Positions 50,463 through 55,623 of a stretch of 55,623 nucleotides of DNA are shown here, in pieces. The DNA lies in the NCBI GenBank assembly GCA_905235555.1, contig CAJOMD010000003.1, forward strand, positions 1 to 55,623. The letters run 5' to 3'. A program made the position numbers and the translations under genes. The number at the start of each line of letters is the position of its first letter. Position 1 is the stretch's first letter. The DNA comes from an uncultured Eubacterium sp. (GTDB lineage Bacteria; Bacillota; Clostridia; Lachnospirales; Lachnospiraceae). Under the pieces are notes generated by a model. It ran no database searches. It was given only the letters and a program-made list of their open reading frames with translations, and was not told where the DNA came from.

Positions 50463-50621
50463 TTATTCTTCATCAAAATCTTCATCATCGTATTCGTCAA
50501 AGTCTTCATCCTCATCTTCTGTGAAATCCTCTGTGATGAAGCTTACCTCTTCCATCTCTTCAATATCATCAAGTTCTCCGTCGTCGTCTAGGTCAAACAT
50601 CTCATCTAAAAAATCATCCAT
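50463..50621 (-). CDS. Small acidic protein with an EF-hand-like loop (52 aa)
   Basis: The ATG at 50619-50621 has AAAGGAGG nine bases upstream; a longer frame without a ribosome site is ignored. The product starts MDDFLDEMFDLDDDGELDDI and is almost entirely Asp/Glu after that, ending DEE. Residues 10-21 (DLDDDGELDDIE) match the calcium-binding EF-hand loop pattern D-x-D-x-D-G-x-x-x-x-x-E. A single EF-hand loop in so acidic a protein may be chance. It is transcribed from the P1 promoter and is followed by the 58-residue gene. Confidence 0.65.
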   Translation of the reverse strand: MDDFLDEMFDLDDDGELDDIEEMEEVSFITEDFTEDEDEDFDEYDDEDFDEE

Positions 50622-50649
50622 GGGGTGTCCTCCTTTTTTGGTGTTTTTA

Positions 50650-50679
50650 TCCGTTCTATTTACTGAGTATATTATAGCA
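50650..50679 (-). promoter_or_regulatory. GAACGGA-type promoter (P1) of the acidic small-protein gene
   Basis: Minus strand: TGC-TATAAT (-10 at 50671-50676), six bases, AGT (50662-50664), three bases, T, one base, GAACGGA (50650-50656). The -35 region is poor. Confidence 0.65.
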
Positions 50680-50702
50680 TATTGCACTGGGATTAAAATG
50701 GG

Positions 50703-50718
50703 ACTTTGAAAGTACCAT
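50703..50718 (-). repeat. 16-bp repeat ATGGTACTTTCAAAGT, copy 1
   Basis: Exact match to 51948-51963. It lies 26 nt upstream of the P1 -10 box and contains the near-palindrome ACTTTCAAAGT. Confidence 0.85.
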
Positions 50719-50742
50719 ATGAAAGGGAGTGTCGTAGGCAAA

Positions 50743-50768
50743 GAAAAAGCACCCTGCGGGGTGCTTTC
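50743..50768 (-). terminator. Intrinsic terminator after the lipoprotein gene
   Basis: Stem AAAGCACCC / GGGTGCTTT with a 3-nt loop (CGC), then TTCTTTG on the minus strand; 19 nt past the stop at 50787. Confidence 0.85.
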
Positions 50769-50786
50769 GCTTCCATTTTGTAGTGA

Positions 50787-51854
50787 TCAACTAATTGTAT
50801 CCCAAAACTCATTATAAAAATTTGATAATTGTTTCAAATACTTCTTTTCTTTTGAATTAAACGTATAATTCAATGCTCCAGCTTCAGTATATATTTTAGC
50901 CTTAACATTATTTCCCTTGAACACCTTGAGACATTTGTTAGTATACTTGTCATCCTCCAATAAATTGTTTGATATGGTTTTATCTAATGCTTCTATACCT
51001 ATCATTTCAAAATCCATATCAACATTCGAGTTATCAAACCTTACTTTTCCATTAGAACTAGTCACATATACTCTATCACTTTTATTATATCCTTCTGTCG
51101 AATAAGAATAAAAATCCACCCTTGGAGCTGTCTGCACTTTACGATTAGTATTAAACATTACCATAACTACAGCATTTGCGCATTGTCCCATTTTAGATCT
51201 AACATTACCAACTGTTCTGTATTCATCTTTAGACGTTATAATTATAGTTTCATCTTGTTTATCCATTTCGGCACTTAGCTTATTATACTTTTTCTTTTTT
51301 AGTAGATTCTTTGTTATCTTTTTTATTTCTTTAAATTTATATACTTTTAAAACTGTAACTTCTACTTCTTTTGTACTCTTATTTCCACTTGAATCTACAG
51401 CTTCTAATTTTATTATGTATTTACCAGCTTTTTTATTATTTGTATTATTGCTAACTATTTTCGCCTTTATATCCTCACCAGAGTTATCATCACATGACAT
51501 ATCAAGTTTATTTTTATACTTTTCACCTTCAAATATTCTAATATCTTCTGCATTAATAACAGGCGCTTTTGTATCCACCACTTCAATGTTATAAGTTATA
51601 TCCTGTGTTTCATCATCTTTCTGTAACGAAGCCTGCATTGCATATTTTCCGACTTTATTTATATTAAAGTTATCTTCGTTTTTGAATCCGATTGAAACTC
51701 CATCCGAACATTTAAATAAATCTTCAAGTTTTACTTTTGAACCTACCTCTACTTTTGTTTTCTTTTGTTCAACATCGTCGGATAGTTTTCCACAACCTGA
51801 TAAAAGCAATATAACAAATGTCATTGATGCTAATAATAGTATTATTCTTTTCAT
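50787..51854 (-). CDS. Lipoprotein with Ig-like domains
   Basis: 355 residues. The signal peptide 'MKRIILLLASMTFVILLLSG' ends in a lipobox LLSGC with the lipidated Cys at 21. After it, a beta-rich stretch (about 30-95), then an Ig-like domain of the DUF5011 kind: 'DTKAPVINAEDIRIFEGE' to 'LEAVDSSGNKSTKEVEVTVL' (about 97-170). The rest (about 175-355) is mixed alpha/beta with several Lys-rich loops and no family I recognise. It is anchored on the outer face of the membrane. It has its own promoter P2 and a tandemly duplicated ribosome-binding region. Confidence 0.8.
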   Translation of the reverse strand: MKRIILLLASMTFVILLLSGCGKLSDDVEQKKTKVEVGSKVKLEDLFKCSDGVSIGFKNEDNFNINKVGKYAMQASLQKDDETQDITYNIEVVDTKAPVINAEDIRIFEGEKYKNKLDMSCDDNSGEDIKAKIVSNNTNNKKAGKYIIKLEAVDSSGNKSTKEVEVTVLKVYKFKEIKKITKNLLKKKKYNKLSAEMDKQDETIIITSKDEYRTVGNVRSKMGQCANAVVMVMFNTNRKVQTAPRVDFYSYSTEGYNKSDRVYVTSSNGKVRFDNSNVDMDFEMIGIEALDKTISNNLLEDDKYTNKCLKVFKGNNVKAKIYTEAGALNYTFNSKEKKYLKQLSNFYNEFWDTIS

Positions 51855-51860
51855 ATCTTT

Positions 51861-51898
51861 TCTCCTTCGTGAATTCCGTTCTCCTTCGTGAATTCCGT
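51861..51898 (-). repeat. Tandem 19-bp duplication in the lipoprotein leader
   Basis: Two exact copies of TCTCCTTCGTGAATTCCGT (plus strand) lie head to tail just upstream of the start codon. Each copy carries a ribosome-site-like AAGGAGA on the minus strand and an ACGGA; the copy nearer the start is the functional Shine-Dalgarno by position. Confidence 0.9.
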
Positions 51899-51923
51899 TC
51901 TATCTACTATTATCACTATAACA
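51894..51923 (-). promoter_or_regulatory. GAACGGA-type promoter (P2) of the lipoprotein gene
   Basis: Minus strand: TGT-TATAGT (-10 at 51915-51920), six bases, AGT (51906-51908), three bases, T, one base, GAACGGA (51894-51900). Confidence 0.65.
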
Positions 51924-51947
51924 TATATAGAGGTTTTTTTATATGAA

Positions 51948-51963
51948 ACTTTGAAAGTACCAT
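51948..51963 (-). repeat. 16-bp repeat ATGGTACTTTCAAAGT, copy 2
   Basis: Exact match to 50703-50718; 27 nt upstream of the P2 -10 box. The flank between it and the next terminator (51964-52025) also resembles that of copy 1 (TTTGCCTA near the terminator, then a C-rich run and CCTTT). Confidence 0.85.
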
Positions 51964-52025
51964 TAGGGAAGAAGCATAGTATTGTATGCGATGCTCCTGA
52001 AAGCAAAAAGGGGGCGAGGATAGGC

Positions 52026-52060
52026 AAAAAACAAACACCCCGATGTCACTCGGGGCGTTG
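52026..52060 (-). terminator. Intrinsic terminator after the 65-aa gene
   Basis: Stem CAACGCCCCGA / TCGGGGTGTTTG with a 6-nt loop, then TTTTTTG on the minus strand. Confidence 0.88.
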
Positions 52061-52070
52061 TCTTTTCGAT

Positions 52071-52268
52071 CTATCGACCGAAAAAATTAGAAATTTTCTC
52101 TACTACAATTTCTTTCGCACGGTCCAAGCCAGTATCTATTAGTCCGCCAAAGAAATCCTTTAAAGGATCTTTAGCTGCGTCAATAACTGCCTTGCCAAAC
52201 TCTACTGCAAGAGTTTTTGTATCCGCTTTGATGTCAATTGAAGTATTCTTACGTGTGAGTTCTTTCAT
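52071..52268 (-). CDS. Small protein of unknown function (65 aa)
   Basis: The ATG at 52266-52268 has AGGAGG eight bases upstream; an in-frame GTG three codons earlier overlaps that site. The product has a basic N-terminus (MKELTRKN) and long amphipathic helices from about residue 20 to the end, alternating hydrophobic and Lys/Asp/Glu residues (AVEFGKAVIDAAKDPLKDFF, AKEIVVEKISNFF). It could be membrane-associating, a small regulator, or a toxin-like peptide; none is established. It is alone between the HEPN-like gene and its own terminator, with a hairpin in its leader. Confidence 0.6.
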   Translation of the reverse strand: MKELTRKNTSIDIKADTKTLAVEFGKAVIDAAKDPLKDFFGGLIDTGLDRAKEIVVEKISNFFGR

Positions 52269-52295
52269 GATACTCACCTCCTTTTCAGATTATTT

Positions 52296-52312
52296 GCTAG
52301 CAAAAAGCTAGC
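52296..52312 (-). promoter_or_regulatory. Leader hairpin upstream of the 65-aa gene
   Basis: GCTAGC-TTTTT-GCTAGC on the minus strand: a 6-bp stem with a 5-nt loop about 15 nt before the AGGAGG. Each arm is itself a palindrome. No obvious promoter is visible between it and the HEPN-like gene, so it may be part of a read-through transcript. Confidence 0.45.
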
Positions 52313-52369
52313 CTCAATAAATAACCAAAAAGGATTCTGAGAAAACCTCTAATTAAAATATATCATATA

Positions 52370-53188
52370 TTAAATATTAATGATATATCCATCAAAAAAT
52401 TTATTATACTTATGTTGTTTCAAAAATAGTCCTATCTCCTTTGATACTTTTGAATTTTCACCTATGCCAGCATAAACCCTATGAACAAATTGTTCCATTG
52501 TAAAACTTGGTTCAAGAACACCTTCATTATTGTTATTGTCATATTTTTCATAATTAACTATGAACGGATACCAGTACATGCCATCTATATATGGTATTTT
52601 ATCAATAAACCATTGTAATGAATTAGGAACATCTAGTTTATAGGCTTCTAGGGCTATTTCTTCTTTCATTTCATTTATTTCCTCACTGACTTTATCAGCA
52701 AGTTTTCTAACACTAATATATTCTTCCTCTTTTATAGATCCCTTTAGATTATATCTATATATTTCTGTATTTAACTCTTCAATAATAAATTTCTGTATTT
52801 CTTTTAACTCTTTTTCTATATTTTTTACACTTTTTACTCTTCGAAATACTTCCTGAACTTTGTCATAACCTACCAAAAAATCTTTTGATTCATTACTACA
52901 AACCTCTATTAATTCTGAGGAGTGGATTACGATATTTCGATAGTCACAAATAAATCTATACCAACCCATTTTTTTATAGTATTTGTCATGTACTTCCATT
53001 ATTGATGGTTCATAATTACCAATGAATTCTTTACAACTGTAAATAGCATTCAAGTAATTGAGCCATGCTTTATTAACTTCCCACCAATCACGCTCTTCAT
53101 TATCGAACGCATAGTATAAGTCTTGTCTACATGATTCAACTATTCTATACATAATCGTTAGTCCTTCATACTTATCAAGAACACCCAT
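52370..53188 (-). CDS. HEPN-like domain protein of unknown function
   Basis: 272 residues, mostly alpha-helical. Residues 84-89 read RNIVIH, an R-x4-H motif placed at the start of a helix after a conserved Tyr/Asp, as in HEPN domains, many of which are RNases of toxin-antitoxin and defence systems. Upstream helices (about 10-80, many aromatic residues) would complete the four-helix bundle. The C-terminal half (about 115-272) has a Lys/Glu-rich coiled region and a Trp/Tyr-rich part. I cannot name the family. The start at 53186-53188 overlaps the small upstream ORF by 31 nt and has AGGA; a second ATG at 53150-53152, preceded by AAGGA and 5 nt after that ORF's stop, is equally possible. Confidence 0.65.
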   Translation of the reverse strand: MGVLDKYEGLTIMYRIVESCRQDLYYAFDNEERDWWEVNKAWLNYLNAIYSCKEFIGNYEPSIMEVHDKYYKKMGWYRFICDYRNIVIHSSELIEVCSNESKDFLVGYDKVQEVFRRVKSVKNIEKELKEIQKFIIEELNTEIYRYNLKGSIKEEEYISVRKLADKVSEEINEMKEEIALEAYKLDVPNSLQWFIDKIPYIDGMYWYPFIVNYEKYDNNNNEGVLEPSFTMEQFVHRVYAGIGENSKVSKEIGLFLKQHKYNKFFDGYIINI

Positions 53189-53295
53189 ATGTTTCCTAAA
53201 TTCATCTTCAAAACTTCAAAATTATCTTCATATTCAATTCCCCCATCAAACAACTTTGGATTGTTCGGGTCATCACAATATTCTAATCTATACAT
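53158..53295 (-). CDS. Small ORF (45 aa) overlapping the HEPN-like gene
   Basis: ATG at 53293-53295 with AGGAG seven bases upstream; the product starts MYRLEYCDDPNNPKLFDGGI, is acidic, and ends WVFLISMKD. It overlaps or abuts the HEPN-like gene in another frame. The arrangement (small gene, then HEPN-like gene with overlap) is that of many toxin-antitoxin pairs, but no known antitoxin fold can be recognised in 45 residues. Confidence 0.5.
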   Translation of the reverse strand: MYRLEYCDDPNNPKLFDGGIEYEDNFEVLKMNLGNIWVFLISMKD

Positions 53296-53317
53296 AATGC
53301 ACTCCTATTAATAGTTT

Positions 53318-53343
53318 AAACCCGACATTATTATGTCGGGTTT
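53318..53343. terminator. Hairpin between the 386-aa gene and the HEPN-like pair
   Basis: Stem AAACCCGACAT / ATGTCGGGTTT with a 4-nt loop. On the minus strand the tail is TTTAAACT, so termination may be partial; the ribosome site of the 45-aa ORF lies only about 10 nt after it and no separate promoter is visible, so the hairpin may act as a partial terminator within one transcript. Confidence 0.65.
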
Positions 53344-53355
53344 TATTTGTTATAA

Positions 53356-54516
53356 TTAAGCTATATTTTTATCCTCATCAATAACATAAATGTTATTATC
53401 ATCAAACGCTATTGCTACTGGTTTATTATATACAGCATTAATCTTTTCAATATTGTCAATAAACGGTTCAACCTTAGATTCTTTATTTTCTATTAACTTA
53501 AAAGTCTTCTCATCAGTTCTCTTTGTCTTATAATTACCGATATCTTCTCCAGTTTTAGTAAGTGTTTTATCAATCCCTGTTTTGTTTCCTATAAATGTAT
53601 TCTCAAACAAACCACCTAGACCTTTAGTTGCTTTAGATGCAACATCTAGTCCTAATTGTTGAAGGGAGGAATCTGATTCTTTCTCAATATAGTTAAATAC
53701 CTCAGTATAAATAGATTGATACTCAAACTTATATTCTTTTATTTTTTCTTTAATCTTCTTTAAAAAATCTTCATCAAAGTTTTCCAAGAAAACAATATCC
53801 ATTAAACTAGAAAAAGCATATGTATATAGGGCCAACTGATACTCACCTAAATCATTTTTCAGTTTTTCCCCCTGGCTAGCAACATTCGCATCCCAGTGTA
53901 TTAACTCATTTTTCTCTAGTTTTGTTTTAATCTGTGTTTTGTAAAAATCAATCTTCTGTTCTGCTGCCTGCTTAATATCTAATACTTTTACATGATTGTT
54001 TTGTATATATTTATCATTATCAGTATTAAACTTAAAGTTTTCATAAATATCTTGCAGGAATATTAGGTTTCCTCTCTGCTCTGATTTTTCTTTTTGCTCT
54101 AGGAACAGCATCATTTCTTTTTGAAGTTCTTGGATGTCAGCTAATTTCTTTTCCATATTTGCGAGCATAGCCATCATAGCTATAGCAGTTGGATCTATCG
54201 TAATACTTTGAATGTCCGCAGGATTTAAAACTGCTTGTCTAGCAATTCTATTTGTTTCGTCATTTAATGCCGTGCCAAGGTTACCCGCGCCATTTTTAAA
54301 GGAAGCCAGGTGTGTTCCTTCAGGCAAAGCAACTTTATATAGACCACTAATCTGTTTAACCTGAATCAATTCTGTCAATGGTTTTATGAAAGCAGCCCCT
54401 ACTGCTAAACCGGCAAACTTTTCAAGAGGTATCTTCGTACCTTCTTCTTTCTTCACGTTTCCATCGTATGGAACTATGTCCACATCAATTACATTTAATA
54501 CATCTTTCTTTTCCAT
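53356..54516 (-). CDS. Unknown protein, 386 aa
   Basis: Not recognised. Residues 30-50 contain a hydrophobic glycine-rich stretch (AGLAVGAAFIKPLTELI), and about 105-150 a Met/Leu/Glu helix (MMAMLANMEKKLADIQELQK) likely to form a coiled coil. The central part (about 150-290) is helical and rich in Lys/Asn/Asp; residues about 295-330 are Gly/Ala-rich (SKATKGLGGLFENTFIGN). No catalytic motif, signal peptide or definite membrane helix. The start has ACGGAG. It is under the P4 promoter and divergent from the DUF3800 gene, 193 nt apart. Confidence 0.7.
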   Translation of the reverse strand: MEKKDVLNVIDVDIVPYDGNVKKEEGTKIPLEKFAGLAVGAAFIKPLTELIQVKQISGLYKVALPEGTHLASFKNGAGNLGTALNDETNRIARQAVLNPADIQSITIDPTAIAMMAMLANMEKKLADIQELQKEMMLFLEQKEKSEQRGNLIFLQDIYENFKFNTDNDKYIQNNHVKVLDIKQAAEQKIDFYKTQIKTKLEKNELIHWDANVASQGEKLKNDLGEYQLALYTYAFSSLMDIVFLENFDEDFLKKIKEKIKEYKFEYQSIYTEVFNYIEKESDSSLQQLGLDVASKATKGLGGLFENTFIGNKTGIDKTLTKTGEDIGNYKTKRTDEKTFKLIENKESKVEPFIDNIEKINAVYNKPVAIAFDDNNIYVIDEDKNIA

Positions 54517-54524
54517 TTTGCTTC

Positions 54525-54554
54525 TCCGTTCAACAAACTAAATATAGTATATCA
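54525..54554 (-). promoter_or_regulatory. GAACGGA-type promoter (P4) of the 386-aa gene
   Basis: Minus strand: TGA-TATACT (-10 at 54546-54551), six bases, AGT (54537-54539), three bases, T, one base, GAACGGA (54525-54531). Here the GGAG inside the element also serves as Shine-Dalgarno sequence. Confidence 0.65.
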
Positions 54555-54633
54555 TAAACATAACACACAACGAAGGAAAAGACATCAAGAGGATTTCCAC
54601 ATTAGTTTTTATTTATATTTTTTTAAAAAAATC

Positions 54634-54662
54634 TAGTCATATTACACCTATAGTGTTATACT
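54634..54662 (+). promoter_or_regulatory. Promoter of the DUF3800 gene
   Basis: Plus-strand TAGTCA (54634-54639), 17-nt spacer, TATACT (54657-54662) with a TGT extension; about 47 nt before the ATG. Confidence 0.5.
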
Positions 54663-54709
54663 GTCTACATACTTTTTGTGATAAATGAGTGAAGAAAGGA
54701 TTTGCGCCA

Positions 54710-55609
54710 ATGAGTGATTCTCGAATAATTAAAGCCAAACAAATAGAATATTCCAATTATGATAAAATCGTTTTCGTAGATGCTTCAGGAGACGATGGTT
54801 TTATTTTTGATGATGAAAGCGGACACGATTCATCCAAGTTGTTTTTAGTGTCTGCTTTTATGACCACACCTAATAATATCGAACATAATAATTCCGTATT
54901 AAACTCTATAAAAGATGAATTAAATTTGGATTATTCAAAGGAATTAAAAAGCACTACTCTTAAAAGACATCGTTTTGCCCCTCAGGCATATAATCATTTT
55001 TCAGATTTACGTGGAATAGCTTTTTCCCAAATTGCATTTAAGAAAAAGATCCTCAACCATAGTGATACTCGTTACTATGAATTAGTTGAAAATGAAAAGA
55101 AACAATTGAGCGGATTGATTCACTCGTTCCCTTTTTATGCTTTGCAAAAACTACAGCTCTTAAATCCCAATGATAAAGTTTTGATTGTTTTTGATAACAT
55201 GAAAACCATCGAAGAGAAGAGTGTTTTGGAAACATTAGAAGATTACAATACATTGGACATAGAATATAATGTAATATTTGCTGATTCTAAAGATTCTCGT
55301 TTTACTTTGATTCAAATAGCTGATGCAATTTGTGGCACTGTTAGAGATTTTTTCGAGACAGAATGTTTTTCAAAAGATTTCAAAATATGTAATATATGTA
55401 AACTAAGAATGCAAAAATGTTTTAAAAGTCCATCGGGCATAAAAAGATTAAAAAAAGTACAATTAGAACAAAAGCATTCCATCGTACTTAACATGCACTC
55501 CCCTAACGAAGAATCTCGTTTTAATATAAACCATATGTTTACTGTACCTACTAAAGTATACAGTAATTACTATTTTTTACATTGTATAAGCAACAAAAAA
55601 AGAAGTTAA
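54710..55609 (+). CDS. DUF3800 domain protein
   Basis: 299 residues from the ATG at 54710-54712, which has AAAGGA upstream (a GTG seven codons earlier has none). DUF3800 hallmarks: the first strand 'KIVFVDASGDDGF' with the Asp and Ser-Gly typical of the family, and near residue 200 'DSKDSRFTLIQIADAICGTV', the C-terminal 'S---giQ-ADliag' block. The C-terminal quarter has a Cys cluster (ICNICKLRMQKC) that could bind zinc. DUF3800 proteins have an RNase-H-like fold prediction and are found in mobile and defence regions; function is not established. It is one of only two plus-strand genes in the window. It ends 14 nt before the window edge. Confidence 0.82.
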   Translation: MSDSRIIKAKQIEYSNYDKIVFVDASGDDGFIFDDESGHDSSKLFLVSAFMTTPNNIEHNNSVLNSIKDELNLDYSKELKSTTLKRHRFAPQAYNHFSDLRGIAFSQIAFKKKILNHSDTRYYELVENEKKQLSGLIHSFPFYALQKLQLLNPNDKVLIVFDNMKTIEEKSVLETLEDYNTLDIEYNVIFADSKDSRFTLIQIADAICGTVRDFFETECFSKDFKICNICKLRMQKCFKSPSGIKRLKKVQLEQKHSIVLNMHSPNEESRFNINHMFTVPTKVYSNYYFLHCISNKKRS

Positions 55610-55623
55610 ACCTTTCCTCCCAG

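Noticed and set aside
51888..52142. 84-codon plus-strand frame across the lipoprotein promoter and 65-aa gene end
   Set aside because: It crosses a promoter, a repeat and a terminator that are better explained on the minus strand.

Overview
The window looks like a chromosomal segment of a low-GC, Gram-positive anaerobe of the class Clostridia, most likely Lachnospiraceae. Evidence: a Firmicutes-type PolC; the rimP-nusA-infB-rbfA-nrnA-truB-ribF-rpsO and pyrH-frr-uppS-cdsA-dxr-rseP-ispG-polC gene orders; strong AGGAGG ribosome binding sites and TTGACA/TATAAT promoters; an Fhs/FolD one-carbon module; and large secreted proteins ending in very lysine-rich domains. Taxonomy is inferred from these features, not from a database match. 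Almost everything is on the minus strand, so genes are transcribed right to left; the exceptions are one tRNA-Glu and the last gene (DUF3800).

Core part, 1-36 kb. From the left: a 5' fragment of priA, then folD, fhs, ftsK/spoIIIE and uppP; a eukaryotic-type hisA carrying a frameshift; an ABC exporter whose ATPase is fused to an FMN-reductase-like domain; pnp; a cytidylate-kinase-like gene; an ArsB/NhaD-type transporter; then rpsO and the translation/RNA operon back to rimP. That operon has a consensus promoter and a terminator-like hairpin in the rimP leader, and lacks the ylxR and ylxQ genes usually found between nusA and infB. Next come an SDR protein without its catalytic Tyr and Lys, tRNA-Glu, a nitroreductase, polC, the isoprenoid/lipid/envelope cluster (ispG, rseP, dxr, cdsA, uppS), frr and pyrH.

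Secreted-protein part, 36-48.7 kb. A CotH-kinase-domain surface protein follows tcdA. Upstream of these lies a three-gene unit: two paralogous secreted tyrosine phosphatases and a 1971-residue GH81 beta-1,3-glucanase with discoidin-like domains. All four secreted proteins end in lysine-rich C-terminal domains, suggesting a common mode of retention at an anionic cell surface. They may act together on extracellular glucan and on phosphorylated surface or host substrates, but no substrate can be read from sequence.

Accessory part, 48.7-55.6 kb. A run of small or poorly known genes: a DUF1016/YhcG-type PD-(D/E)XK nuclease with a 28-bp perfect palindrome inside it, a small acidic protein with an EF-hand-like loop and a 58-residue partner, a lipoprotein, a 65-residue amphipathic protein, a HEPN-like protein with an overlapping small upstream ORF, an unknown 386-residue protein, and a divergent DUF3800 protein. 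Several of these families occur in defence or toxin-antitoxin settings, so this is a candidate defence-type island. The most unusual signal is a promoter/5'-end motif (extended -10, then N6-AGT-N3-T-N-GAACGGA) with identical spacing in front of four transcription units between 48.6 and 54.6 kb.

No CRISPR array, insertion sequence, rRNA or integrase was seen. No gene-free stretch exceeds 300 bases.
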